Assembly: GCA_949316235.1 (NCBI GenBank) | Contig: OX438748.1 | Span: forward strand, 9,675,001-9,739,000 | Origin: Oegoconia quadripuncta | Taxonomy: Eukaryota > Arthropoda > Insecta > Lepidoptera > Autostichidae | Length of the DNA stretch: 64,000 bases | Direction of reading: 5' to 3' | Notes under the pieces: generated by a model | What the model was told of the DNA's origin: nothing | The model's input: only the letters and a program-made list of their open reading frames with translations | Database searches by the model: none | In this document: one piece after another, positions 12,416 through 23,339 of the stretch | Numbering within the stretch: position 1 is the stretch's first letter | Layout of the letters: each line of letters opens with the position of its first letter | Translations under genes and position numbers: made by a program

Positions 12416-12475
12416 TAGCTTTTGGGCTTTTTGAGTGCAGGTCAGAGTAATATTTTTGATTTATGAAGTATTTAA
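12416..12475. mobile_element. MITE-I, right arm fragment of the interrupted copy
   Basis: TTAGCTTTTGGGCTTTTTGAGTGCAGGTCAGAG matches the right arm of the copy at 15363-15737. The outer end (AATAAACCCTCTTAA) is missing. Confidence 0.7.
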
Positions 12476-12570
12476 AAGTAATCTGTGGGTGTTATGTCAA
12501 AGGCGTGTGTGTGATAATAATGAAGCCGTATCGAAGATATTAAGCTTGTGACACAGTAGGTTTGGTTTAT

Positions 12571-12671
12571 ATGCTCCCGTAGCTCGACATGGTTTTTGCC
12601 GCGCGCGACATAATGAGAGTGGGTAGTTGTATATTTCGTCCAAGGGAAAGAACAAATATTATAAACGTTTG
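12571..12671 (+). mobile_element. MITE-N, 3'-truncated copy
   Basis: CTCCCGTAGCTCGACATGG, then GCGCGCGACATAATGAGAGT, then GTTGTATATTTCGTCC and ATTATAAACGTTT align with copies at 41521-41667 and 44518-44672. The right inverted end is missing. A short repeat-F end (ATTTTCTCGGGGGATTTCTA, about 12675-12700) follows directly. Confidence 0.7.
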
Positions 12672-12700
12672 CATGATTTTCTCGGGGGATTTCTAAATTG

Positions 12701-13228
12701 TCAATTTATTGTTATTTATCCTATAGAAGACACTTATGAAAAAACCGTAAAGTGCTAATAGGATGAATCCCTGTGGGTTCCGTAAATAACAATACCTGTG
12801 TCAAATTTATGAAGGCCCTTCTGTAGCCAATGTTGGCTAAACGTCCGGCTGCCAAAAGAGGTATTACTCCACATAATAGCATAAAATGTCTAAGCAACTA
12901 ATTTTTATTTCTTGCTATTTTTTCTACTGAAAAAGCACCATTATTATGTTTTAACTCACAACCATTTTTACATCTGTATATTTTACGTGATTATTTGTAC
13001 CTTGAACATTTTTCAACAGACTTAGTTGTTTATAAAGTTGTGAATAATTATATTATCTTGGAGTCAGACAGGGCCTAGGTCTATTGTTGAGGACGGTAAT
13101 TAATTGTAACGCGGAGCTACTTTGTTACCAAAATTAATGGAATGGTTTGTCACTGTCAGATTCCATTTCACACATTTACAATTTTTTCGTAGTTAATCTG
13201 GTCACTTGTGATGTGTGGTTTCGGCACT
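12701..13228. other. Unassigned non-coding stretch
   Basis: AT-rich sequence without a recognised repeat or gene. Confidence 0.35.
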
Positions 13229-13520
13229 CAAATAGAATCGAACTAACCCGTCTCTTCCCGTCGGTGTCGTAAAACACCTTACGACTAAGGGACTTTCCTC
13301 CAAAAGATATCTATAGTTTTGCATGTTTCAACGGCGATAGGCTCACCCCCGTCACGTGTGCATTTCTGCATATTTCCTGAAGTGAACGGTGGATGTTGTG
13401 TCAATCATTAAACTTTTAATGTTTGAAATACCCATATATTATTGTTTGGGATATCTCTGTACACCCCATTAAGGATAAAGGTCTTGATGTTATGCATGTA
13501 TGTATGTAAATCTCGTCACT
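13229..13520 (+). repeat. Repeat J, long copy
   Basis: Contains CTCTTCCCGTCGGTGTCGTA, GGGACTTTCCTCCAAAAGAT, GCATGTTTCAACGGCGATAG, TCACGTGTGCATTTCTG, ATTAAACTTTTAATGTTTG and TTGTTTGGGATATCTCTG, and ends in an (ATGT)n run. The same order occurs at 23340-23640 and 55540-55745. The (ATGT)n end is typical of a retrotransposon tail; I take it as a LINE untranslated region, which is inference. Confidence 0.65.
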
Positions 13521-13633
13521 AAGAAAGTTACTTGATTGAACGAGAGATCCATGCTATCCAGGTATACCTATTAGTAAAAGGCAATGCCCTACCTTCTGAA
13601 AAATTTTGCAGGTCTATTCCTGAAGTTACTTAG

Positions 13634-13959
13634 CGTATTAATAAATCAATCTCAATAGAAGTCTTGACCGAGAGTCAACCGAGATGCGTCTTAAGCAGTT
13701 GATGCTATCTCAAGCTCCGTGCTAATTTATTAACCAATCTTGAGGTCTACTCAGTTAAGATCACTTCTCAAGTATTCGCCTCAGCGGCGAATGGATGGTC
13801 TTGAGTTTCGTTTATTAATACGCGCACCTCTCAAGTGAGTACAGCTTGAGTATGCACGTGCTTTTCAGGTCTCATGTTAGGTTTATTAATCAACACGTTT
13901 ACTTGAGCGGTCTCAACACACAAGACTGTTCTAAATCTTGAGAATGGTTTATTAATACG
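13634..13959. repeat. Palindromic, periodic TTTATTAAT/CTTGAG block
   Basis: The ends form an imperfect inverted repeat: CGTATTAATAAATCAATCTC at 13634 and the reverse of CTTGAGAATGGTTTATTAAT near 13937-13959. Inside, TTTATTAA(T) recurs at 13726, 13811, 13882 and 13948, spaced 85, 71 and 66 bp. CTTGAG or its complement CTCAAG occurs eight times between 13709 and 13942. No gene or known element is recognised. It may be a foldback transposon with internal duplications. Confidence 0.5.
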
Positions 13960-14180
13960 GGCCTGAGAAGTGCACTAAGAAAGGATTTTTTGAATTTCAA
14001 CTTACAACAAACATTACAAACAAAAGTCAACATCTCTAGATTCTAGAAAAAATAAATGGTATTGTATATGGAAATTAAATAAACACGTACCATTTTTCAT
14101 ATTTCTCTCTAAAAATCACGTAATAAAGTACCGTTGATTTGTTTTGTATTTATTTTTTCTTTTGTACAATAAAGCGTTCA

Positions 14181-14222
14181 CCAACAAATAAATAATCTCT
14201 AAAATAAGATTATTTGTTGGCG
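14181..14222. repeat. Short hairpin
   Basis: CCAACAAATAAATAATCT and AGATTATTTGTTGG-type arms face each other across a short loop. The sequence after it (GATAGTTCTGTAAAAATGCT) resembles 51387-51410 (AATAGTTCTATAAAAAATGCT), so it may be part of a dispersed repeat. Confidence 0.4.
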
Positions 14223-14517
14223 ATAGTTCTGTAAAAATGCTAGATGGCGCCAGATATATTTTAATAGTTGTTTCTATTGATTGCGAGATCGAAGCGGATG
14301 TAGTTGCGGGCGGAAGATAGTATTTTCATAGTTATGACGGGACTCCGAGGAGGACCACAAAATATTACAAAAACCAGTAGAACAAAAAACAACCAAGCTG
14401 AGTGAAAACCAAATCAGATGAATCGGGTTAAAAAAATATTGTGGATTGCTACTACTATTTCATTATTTTTTTAAAGACAAAATTGATTTTTATTGTGTCT
14501 GTAAAAATTTTAATCCA

Positions 14518-14810
14518 ATTTTTTTAATGCACAACGGGATAGCATTTGAACAAAATCACAATGAGGCGATGGCAATGGTGTAAGCGTACTGACCCCACAT
14601 CCCCATCTTATTTGGTGGACTGGCTATCTTATCTCTGGCAATCCGAACACAACTATGCTATTAACATTGATCTTTGGCTGCATACTTAGATAAGACGGTG
14701 GTAGCTACCTTTTTTAAATGCCCTACCACCTACCAAACCGAGTACTAAACATGTACCCCGCTGGGAATCGAACCCGCGATCTCCGATTATTAAACCCTAT
14801 GTTGTTAAAC
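14518..14810 (-). mobile_element. SINE-A, head-truncated
   Basis: Minus-strand copy. The A-rich 3' end lies at 14518-14530, the body has GACTGGCTATCTTATCTCTG, and the B box region is GATCGCGGGTTCGATTCCC on the minus strand. The outermost tRNA-like bases with the A box are missing past 14810. Confidence 0.8.
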
Positions 14811-15362
14811 AGTGTTATGTAATAGCGTTGAAGAATTCCGCCAGTTTCTATTAGCTAATGTTCATATACAAAGTTATAATTTTATGCACACTAGCGTCAA
14901 ATCGCGTATAGTGTCGGATTATCAGAAGACAATAAAAGTGGGTCATACCCAATTGAAACCATGATCTTCGTTTCCACAGGCCACTGAACCAAGAATATTA
15001 TCAAAACCTCATTCCATGAAAATATGAAAGAGGGTGGACCCTCTAATCACATCGTGCTTTCTGCTTCACCAAACAAAATATCCTGATAACATGCGCCTGA
15101 CCGTAAATTTCCCTTATATTGGCGGTATTAATTTTGTACGTGATGTGACCTGAAATAAAAACGTGGAAGTGGAACCCGCGTAAAGGGCCTGCGGCAATTT
15201 ATACGTCACGAACTATTTGAATATGTTATCAAGATTAGGGTATTTTCGCCCTTTTTATGAGAGAAATATTTCATTTGGGTTTAGTTTCAAACAGCCTTTA
15301 ACCATTATAGATTAGACTTATTCGCATCCTATAATAATAGATATAAAACATCTCGTCAATTA

Positions 15363-15737
15363 TTAAGAGGGTTTATTCTGTCCATGAGGGCCGTTTTATA
15401 AATGGAGATTTCTTTTTAAATACAGATAAATAAAAAAAAAATGCTATGACCTGCACTCGAGAAGCTAAAAAGCACTAAAAAGCTAATTATAAATAATACC
15501 TAAATAGCTTTAATGACGGTCATTTACGAGAATTTCAAAATATTGTTAAAATCGGCAACTTTTTTTTCTAATCGTGAATTCTGGAAAATAACCCCCATCA
15601 AAACTAATCAGGTATTATTTATAATTAGGTTTTAGGCTTTTCAAGTGCAGGCCAGAGCGATTATTTTGATTTATTCTGCATTCAAAAACAAATCTTAAAT
15701 TATCCAATGACTACGCTACTGGAGTAATAAACCCTAT
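15363..15737. mobile_element. MITE-I, most complete foldback copy
   Basis: The left end is TTAAGAGGGTTTATTCTGTC and the right end is CTGGAGTAATAAACCCTATC, inverted to each other. The two halves form long imperfect arms: GACCTGCACTCGAGAAGCTA at about 15450 faces TTTTCAAGTGCAGGCC near 15638, and TAATTATAAATAATACCTAA faces TAGGTATTATTTATAATTA-type sequence. No coding capacity. Flanks suggest a TTAA target (TTAA left, mutated TCAA right), as for piggyBac-type elements; that assignment is inference. Related copies lie at 11868-12475, 22024-22243 and 27630-27910. Confidence 0.75.
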
Positions 15738-15774
15738 CAATGTGCAGCTAAGAAAAATACATAATTCGTTGTTT

Positions 15775-15922
15775 TTGTGTATAAAGGGTTAGCGCTTGAC
15801 TTCATCTCACTTGATGCTAAGTGAAGATGAGGTTTCAACAAACAGCAATATTTATAGCATTGTTGTGTTCCAGTTATCACAGATAAGATAGCCCCCAAAA
15901 AAGATGGAATTTCCAGGTCAAA
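15775..15922. mobile_element. SINE-A fragments joined in inverted orientation
   Basis: Positions 15775-15834 match the 3' end of SINE-A on the minus strand (GATGCTAAGTGAAGATGAGG). Positions 15835-15922 match its body on the plus strand (CAGCAATATTTATAGCATTG, then CAGATAAGATAGCCCCCAAA). The two meet without other sequence between, so the copy was inverted internally or two pieces were joined. Confidence 0.6.
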
Positions 15923-15984
15923 TAAAACCTTGAAAATTAAAGTCTGAATATCGGTGAATACATATATATATTATATAAATTCTA

Positions 15985-16097
15985 CGTCATGTGAAGTCCC
16001 CAACCCGCATTGACCCAGCGTGGTGGACTATGGCCCATACTCCCTCCTTATACGAGGGAAGGCCTAGTAGTGGGATGTTAATGGACTGAGATGATTA
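15985..16097 (+). mobile_element. SINE-C, 3' part
   Basis: CATGTGAAGTCCCCAACCCG, GCGTGGTGGACTATGGCCCA, ATACGAGGGAAGGCCTAGTA and GACTGAGATGAT match the 3' third of the full SINE-C at 22562-22868. The tRNA-like head is absent. Confidence 0.75.
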
Positions 16098-17667
16098 ATG
16101 AAACTTTATAAGCATAAAGTACATACATAGATCTAAAAAGTTAGTAGAGAACATTTTCGAATAAGAGTATTTAAACAAAAATAGAGCGATTTTAAGTGTT
16201 TCATTGTAACAGAAAAAATGCAAGATATTCTTTTAAATTCGGTATTTTGATAATGTTTTCAAATGTTAGATCTATGTATTTCGCTTATACGTAAAAAGTT
16301 TCATTAGAATCGGTTTATTCATTTCGGAAAATTTGGACTTGAAAGTTTGTATGGAATGACGTCTTAAATGACAAAAATCAACCGTAACGATTTGGGTACT
16401 TTGTGAATAATAAATTAGATTTCGCCTTTAGTTTTACATAAGGTCGCTCAATCGCATTCTTTATAATAAGATATTTTTGCAAAATGTATTTTTTTTCTTT
16501 CTGTGCAAGAAAAGTGTATTTGTGTTGTATTGTGTTATCTGTTCTCTTCAAAGTCAATCATTGGACGTATATAATCCAAATTAGATTTTAAAATGAAGTG
16601 AAATCTCCCCTAAATGCTAACAAGGCATATCCCTGAGCGAATATCTTACCAAAACAAGTTGTTTACAAAACTCAATTTGCCGGTTACTCTTGGTACCTAC
16701 CTACCAACAAACATAAGAATATAATATCTCGGAATATAATTTCGTTTCAAATTTCGTCACAATCATTCTAAGGTACAATTGATTACGTTGCCTAACATCC
16801 GCTCATCAATTGTAGAGCGATAAATGTCAGGCGCAGTTTGCAAATGACAAATGTTGGCTAATGACTCGCCGACTGAAAACCGAATAATTCCGCGAGAATT
16901 TTACAACCGAGCCATAGTAGCTAGATATCTCTTGCAATAACAATTATTGATGGAGCTTTTAAAATGGCAGTGGACGAACCTTGATTGATAATTAGCGCTT
17001 TCTATTGTTATGATTTTATTCTGTTTATGTGAGAATACACAAATATCACAGAACAGTTAAGACTAACGAAGTTGCTAGGCATTATGTTAACAAATAAGAA
17101 CAGAAAAGCATTTACTTTGTTGTGTGTAAGTTAATACGTGTAAAAATATTACTTTTTCAATTTCATATTTGTCCCTGTGATATGCTAACGAAAGCCGTCC
17201 ACAACCAGCTCCCGCTCCGCTCGGTATCTTAGGAAGAAGGCGGTGACTGAAAACCAGCGCTGCTCGAAATCATGTTCACTTCCTTTTGCCTAATAACAAT
17301 ACCTAAGTATACTAATCAAATTCTAAACTGAACAAACCGATTTAATGTTCGCAGATCTATATACATACATGAATAACGGTTGAGTCTATTTGTATTTGTA
17401 TGTGTTTTACCTAAAATTTATATAATAAATTAGGCTGTCCCAAACTTCTCTAAGTGATCACTTACAATGTTCCCGTATAGTAAGCCACATAGGAACCCAA
17501 TCAAACCCCTGGTTACCCTTTGCGGCGGCGCGTGTTGGGTGTAAATCTTCCAATAGTAGATTTTGTCGGCTGTACAATTACTGCAGTGCATAATGGCAGA
17601 AGGATTCTGATAGGCAGACCAAATGTTTGATGCTCTTTCTGCTTAAAATTATTATTATTATTATTCA
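16098..17667. other. Unassigned non-coding stretch
   Basis: AT-rich, single-copy within the window, no gene recognised. An (ATT)n run lies at about 17648-17664 next to a SINE-B tail. Confidence 0.35.
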
Positions 17668-17764
17668 TCACACAAGCGATCATGAATACGAACATTTATT
17701 CCTGATTCATTTATAAAAATATTATGTTTATCCGTTATCTATTGTCCACAGTACAAGCTAGATG
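17668..17764 (+). mobile_element. SINE-B, 3' part
   Basis: CATGAATACGAACATTTATT, then TTATCCGTTATCTATTGTCC, then ACAGTACAAGCT follow the order seen in the SINE-B copies at 24513-24745 and 63093-63312. The tRNA-like head is absent. Confidence 0.65.
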
Positions 17765-19845
17765 ATTGTTGTCCATTAAAAATAAATTATAAAATTACAG
17801 TTACTTTTTAGGCACAATGGGCTGTTGTTGTGAAGTGAAGATTCTGTATGTCTCATGTTTTATTATTACTAATGTGATAATTGTAGGCAGGCCAAGTAAA
17901 AAAAAACTGCGAGTTAGTTGTTTGTGACAAAGTCTTTTATAGTGCAGACATTTGATATTCCATTTTTAAATTTATTGTCAGGTAATAACAGCTAATAAAA
18001 AAAAAAAGATTAACTAATACAGCTCTTGCAGCTTTCAGCTGGGGAGTTCTCCCAAGGATAAATTATGTATAGGTTTGGGAGCCAACCATGCACCCAACCC
18101 ATACACAAACATGTCTCATACAAAGGTGAATTTTAAAGTGTCTCCGAGATCGTAAAATTCGTGTAAACATCCGATCAGGTCAAGGGTTGTCAAATAGCAT
18201 TATCAGACCCGGTTATATTACTCAATAGAGGAGCGATAACGGGCAATACAATGACATAAGTACCTTCCACCCTTAACGGGCGCATTAAAAGGGTGCTTAA
18301 CACCCAACGGATTGTACTCTGTGAATAATGGGGAAAGAATAGCTGAAGGGGCCATTTTTAACGTGGCCCGTCTGAAAGACTCGTAACTCCACAGTCATTC
18401 GACGCAGTAATGTGGAGTACGTGCGCTCGCATTGGGCACGTACCGAATCCGATCGTTTCACTATGGTTTCCAGTTTCGGTGAGGGCAGACGTTTGTCACG
18501 TGATAAAAATTTTCACTTTGTTTTCTCTGTTGAAGCCAACTTTATAATTTCAGTTTGAGTTTCTTTGATCAGCGCTGTGGGACCAGTTTGTACGGTCTCC
18601 TACCCATTTCAGTATGGAGTAAGTATAGGTATTTAGTGAAAAGGTTAATGAATTTTGCCAATTTACTAATTTCTTTTTGGTACATAATGTTTAAAAATAT
18701 CAGATCATTTGCTATTTGTTTGTGATACTGTTTCCAATTTTGATTCTTAGTGCGTTATTTATTTTTGTTGATCTTTTACATTTTAGGGTTCCGCACGTAA
18801 AAGGTAAAACGGAACTTACTGCTGTCACTTTGCTGTCTATTCGTCAGGATGTCACTGGTGTTAGCACGTAAACGGAATAAGTACATACCTCTACCTCTAT
18901 TTTTATAATTTTATATCTCAAAATAATATTGCTAAAATAAGAATTTACTTGTATACCTACTTACTTTCTTGTTTAAAGCATTTATGTAGTTGTAGAAGAG
19001 CGGGGCCTCCTAATACAGGTAAACATTTTTACTTAAAAGGAGACCCCTAATGCTGTTATAGATAATAAGAATAAGTTACTTAAATAAACATTTTTTTTTT
19101 TTTGAGTTACAGATCAGAAATTTAGATATTTTGTGTAGAATGTTAACCAGAAACCGAATATTGAAGTAAAAATGTAAATAAATTGTTTTCCACACATGAA
19201 CCAAGCCGCTTATCCTTGCATGTGAAGTGTCACTGTCTAAGAGCTCCTCGAGTAGAATATCCTCCTTAAGATTTAATGAAGGAACGGGGTCAGTGATAGT
19301 TGTCACTTTTGGACAACGTTTGTTACGACATCAATCTTAAACACAAAAAAAAAATTCTCCGGTTGTTGTTGGTCCTATGGAACCTTAATACAATGAGGGT
19401 CGACTCGCATTTGGCCAGTTACCTATTACGTTGAAAAGATGAGAGAAAGTTTTTTGAAAGCCCTATCTTTCAGTTATGTTCGACACATTTTATAAAAATT
19501 TATTCGATCACTCGCCGATATAATAAATCCTAATATAAAGCTTTTCAAATGAGAAGTGGTGGTAAGTATTTTAAAATATGTGAATATCAAATAAGAAAGT
19601 TGACCAGAGCAATGAAGTATACATTCATCTCACGTATAAGGCGAAATGCATTCGTTTCGTAACAAATAGCAGCTCCTTACAGTAGATTCTGGTTAGAATT
19701 TTATTTTCCCCTTGAGTTCTCTGAAGAAAGGCCACGTATGAATTATTGGACTTTTCTTATAAGGTTTTGCAGGAAATTAGTTATAGTTACATCTACTGAC
19801 CGAGCACTTCAAACTTGAATCACGCAGAGGTAAATAAATCATCAT
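17765..19845. other. Unassigned non-coding stretch with one small repeat piece
   Basis: No gene recognised. About 18783-18830 reads TTTTAGGGTTCCGCACGTAA, GGTAAAACGGAAC, which I recognise as a common lepidopteran dispersed repeat. About 18360-18480 is less AT-rich and single-copy. Confidence 0.35.
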
Positions 19846-20145
19846 CTTCAAAGGTGATGAACACAGGACTCCCCCATAGATTTCCAAAGCGACCGGTGGG
19901 AAGCGGCCTGCATCCAGTGAATTTCATCAGGTTGTTCATCCACTTGAATGGTGAACGTGAATGGACGTCCTACGATACGCTTGCCGGTACATGGTTTCCA
20001 CTCGAGAACTTTCAAATTATGTGCCCTGCCCTCTGCTACTTGAACTTATTAATGTGCTGGGCTATGTCAGTGACTGTTCGCCTATGGATTTCTTCATTCC
20101 TGATTCATCAAGTAGTAAAACGCCGAACATCGCCTAGTCCATAGC
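19846..20145 (-). pseudogene. LINE-RTE C-terminal fragment, frameshifted
   Basis: Read on the minus strand, pieces in different frames give MFGVLLLDESGMKKSI, VLEW/PCTGKRIVGRP, WMQAASHRSLWKSMGE. They follow the order of RTE-type reverse transcriptase C-termini (catalytic domain already passed; RGRP/VGRP segment, then a W..A...R..W..LGEA segment). At least two frameshifts. Compare with 10862-11465 and 26540-26640, which are parts of the same family. Confidence 0.7.
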
Positions 20146-20689
20146 TAGCTGTGTGATCTTGAGCTTTCTTATATTACTATTACAACAATCAAATAGCATC
20201 TCTATATGTTAAGTAAAGTCAACAATAAGCCTCCTCTTTTTTTCGCATTTTTTTGCCATTCCATCCTTCCGTCCTATATCCTGTTTTATCTATCCCATTT
20301 TGTCCACCCCCACCACCACTCTCTGACATGAGGGCTATCGAACGTATATGTGCTCCGTTCTTTAATAATTAAATATTAAGTTGTGCAGCGATAATTACTA
20401 AACTATATGTGAACTGTATATGATAGGGTGTACGACAAACTTCGTCGCAACAAGTGCGGAAAATCGCCGTCCGGCCTGCAACAACTCAAGTAAGCCGTTC
20501 CATGTTCCATCCCTCTCCTGAAAGCAACCCTAATTATAATTTACAGTCCACTACAGTAGTCTAGTAGACTCATCCGATATTTCGATAAGTGCTACGAATG
20601 TGTCACGCATAAGATGGTGCAATCTCCTTTCTCAATCAAAATGAATAATGATGCGGAGTCTGCAAGACTAATCATAATCAACTAGTGCT
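20146..20689. other. Unassigned non-coding stretch
   Basis: C-rich pyrimidine tract at about 20300-20320, otherwise nothing recognised. Confidence 0.3.
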
Positions 20690-20877
20690 TCGCTCGCGTG
20701 GTATTACATCCAACGTTCACTTTTTTAGGATAAAAGTAGCCTGTACCCTTTTCCGGGTCTCAATTTACCAAATTTCAATAGATCTGATGATTGAATTACA
20801 CATTGGTTCAGCAGTTAAGGCGTGAAAGACGGACAAACATGACGCATTTATATTATTTATTAGTATGGAAAACCAAA
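20690..20877 (+). repeat. Repeat D relative
   Basis: GCTTCGCTCGCGTGGTATTA, GGATAAAAGTAGCCTGTACC, AATTTACCAAATTTCAATAG, then a GGACAAACATGACGCATTTA end. The order of motifs (reference to G/C-rich CTTCGC start, GGATAAAA, CCAAATTTC, ACAAACA, CATTTATA) is that of repeat D, but bases diverge, so this is a subfamily or an old copy. Confidence 0.5.
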
Positions 20878-21721
20878 ACAACAACGCGTTGTTAAGAAAA
20901 TATCGCTAAATTTCATTATTTGTTATCTCGATTAATATCGAATATTTAAATTACGTATCGATTTTATTGTAAATACTGCCCCATGTTGGATATTTATGAT
21001 AATACTTTGATCTCATTTGGTTTTTAAATATCAGCTACGGGGCAACAAGAAAAATCGTTTATGCGTGAACACCTGGAAAGAAATATGGAGTTTTAAAATT
21101 CAGCCTAGGGTAACCACCCTAACCCGTGGTTGTGTATTCATTTATAGAACGTGTCAAATTGTATTACAGAACTAACAAGTTTATGAATAACTTTAGCTAT
21201 TGGGTGTAATACGAAGCGGATAATAGGAATAAGAACTTCGATATAATGACGTACTAACCATTTTTTTTTTCTTAAATAGCGTTATCAGTATTAACCGTAC
21301 TTAAGTTAGTGATTCAGGACACGTGCTGTTATAGATCCACACAGCGAGGATGCTCTCTGCTAGACAAGAAATTGCCCTCTTTATGGCTTCATAGCGAGGA
21401 TTTTATGTCCTCCACTTACGAACATTGACTTCCGAGGTCGACGATTTCCTGTATTCTTAACGTGTTATCTCCCTGAAAGAGTTTACAAGGAAAATGTGTC
21501 AAAAAAACGTATTTTCGTACGTTGTTAGATGAGTCGATTTGTTCCATCTGCTACTACGTATTCGGCGATTGCTTCAATTGGTTTAGTAATATAAAAGTTA
21601 CAAATATATTTTGTTGATTCTATCTTTACTCAGAATTTGCTTAATATTTATTATTAATTATAAGACGGAGACTATTTCAAGCACCTATTCTTCTGTTTTG
21701 CACCAATTCGTCTTTCTTCGT
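20878..21721. other. Unassigned non-coding stretch
   Basis: No gene or recurring repeat recognised. Confidence 0.3.
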
Positions 21722-22023
21722 GCGCCTCCTTGGATGAATGTACAACATATGGTTTACGAATCGAAAGGTCGCGCGTTCGATCCCCAGCGGGCTGCATATT
21801 TTAGTACTCGGTTTGGTTGGTGGTAAGTCATTTTAAATGTCCGCCTGGCTAGCTATAACCATCTTATATAAGTCTGCAGCGAAACAGCAATGTTGTGTTC
21901 CGATTTTCAGAGAAATTTAAGTTTCGGAGTCATTCGGCCAAACGCTTCCACCTTCGGCCTCATCTTCACTTAACATCAGGTGTATTTGAGGTCAAGTGCT
22001 AACCCAGTGTGCATAAAAGAAAA
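21722..22023 (+). mobile_element. SINE-A, near full length
   Basis: The head begins GCGCCTCCTTGGATGAATGT with the A box degraded. The B box GCGTTCGATCCC is nearly intact. Body GGTTTGGTTGGTGGTAAGTC and tail CTTCACTTAACATCAGGTGT are clear, ending in ATAAAAGAAA. It abuts a half copy of MITE-I. Confidence 0.8.
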
Positions 22024-22243
22024 CACCTAAATAACTTTGATGGGGGATTAGATAACTTTTGAGAATCACGATAAAAAAAGTGATCGTTTTTATCAATAAT
22101 TTAACATTCTCGAAAATAAACGCAATTAAAGTAATTTGTGTGTTATTTATAATTGACTTTGTCTTCTCGAGTGTAGGTCAAAGCGATTATTTGATTTATT
22201 CTGTATAATGAGGGCGCCACTGGAATAAACCCTCTTAATAAAC
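22024..22243. mobile_element. MITE-I, right half
   Basis: Begins ACCTAAATAACTTTGATGGG, passes CATTCTCGAAAATAAACGCA, TCTCGAGTGTAGGTCAAAGC and ends GGCGCCACTGGAATAAACCC then TCTTAA, the terminal sequence of the family with its TTAA flank. The left half is replaced by SINE-A. Confidence 0.75.
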
Positions 22244-22561
22244 AATCTACATAAATATTTTCTTTAATACAGTCTATTTCTATTTCCAATTTTTCGCCCA
22301 CGAAAGCTTATTTCTTATAGCAAAGTTGGAGAATAAATTACTTGCTAGTTTTGCTCGTTATATAGCGGAGTACAGTATTATAACAGCTAATAGCTATTAA
22401 TGAGCGGGTCATGAGTGGGCGCATTATATGTATAGCCATAACTGAACATTAAATTACAATCCAAATAGCTATGTAATGTGATTGCACGCAGTTAGATGTA
22501 GTTCTGAGTCGACATTTTGATTAATGTGTGTAAAATGTTTACCTAACTACACATAGAAGAA

Positions 22562-22868
22562 GACCGTCGGTGGCTCAGCGTTTAAGACGCGGTCCCCAAT
22601 TTAGGAGGTCCGAGCTCGATTCCCAGGTAGGCCATGTACCAATGAGTTTCCAAATTTAATTACTTATGTGCATTGATCCCAATGCTCTTAAACGGTGAAG
22701 GAAAACATCGTTAGGAAACCTGAAATCCTGAGAAATAAAAATTCCAAGGCATGTGAAGTTCCTAACTCGCATTGGGGCCAGAGTGGTGGACTATGGCCTA
22801 CTCCCTAATTATACGAGGGAAGGCCTGTATCCCTGTAGTGTGATGTTTACGGGCTGAGATGATGTTGA
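22562..22868 (+). mobile_element. SINE-C, full-length reference copy
   Basis: tRNA-derived SINE. The head GTCGGTGGCTCAGCGTTTAA holds an A box (TGGCTCAGCGT), and GAGCTCGATTCCC near 22613 is a B box with one or two changes. The middle is TTACTTATGTGCATTGATCC, AAACGGTGAAGGAAAACATC and TGAGAAATAAAAATTCCAAG. The 3' part is GTGGTGGACTATGGCC, ACGAGGGAAGGCC, GGGCTGAGATGATG. The tail type (GATGAT repeats) is shown more clearly in the copy at 56410-56534. It shares no obvious sequence with SINE-A or SINE-B beyond the promoter boxes. Confidence 0.8.
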
Positions 22869-22954
22869 CACATAGAAGTACTTCGACTTTTGTATATAAT
22901 ATTTGATAATTTCATTACTATTTCTTGTTATTGTTACAAGGTTTTACTTATCAA

Positions 22955-23220
22955 CCGCCTCCGTGGCTCAATGTAAATAACATAGGATTTATGAATCTTA
23001 GGTCGCGGGTTCGATTTACTTCGGAGTATCTACATGTTTAGTACTCGGTTTGGTTGGTGGTAGGGCATTTTCAATGTCCACTTGGCTAGCTGCTAAATTA
23101 ATTAACAAAAATTCATCCCAAAGGCAGTTACAAAAAAAAAGCACTCTTCCATCTTTGGCCTCATCTCCACTTAACGTCGGGTGTGATTGAGATCTACTGC
23201 CAAGCTATTATCCATAAAAA
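22955..23220 (+). mobile_element. SINE-A with altered middle
   Basis: The head GCCTCCGTGGCTCAATGTAA and GGTCGCGGGTTCGAT are intact. After TTGGCTAGCTGCTAAATTAA the middle does not match the family until CCATCTTTGGCCTCATCTCC, followed by the usual tail. The 60-bp or so between is AT-rich filler, so the copy had a replacement or deletion and insertion there. Confidence 0.75.
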
Positions 23221-23339
23221 CTTCAGTTGTAGTAAACATCTTTCCAATATTTAATTGAGTTGAAATTCTGCATGCACACAGTCCTCGATGACAATGTAAT
23301 ATTATCGTACTGTTGAACTGGTCAGATGATGAAGGTGAA

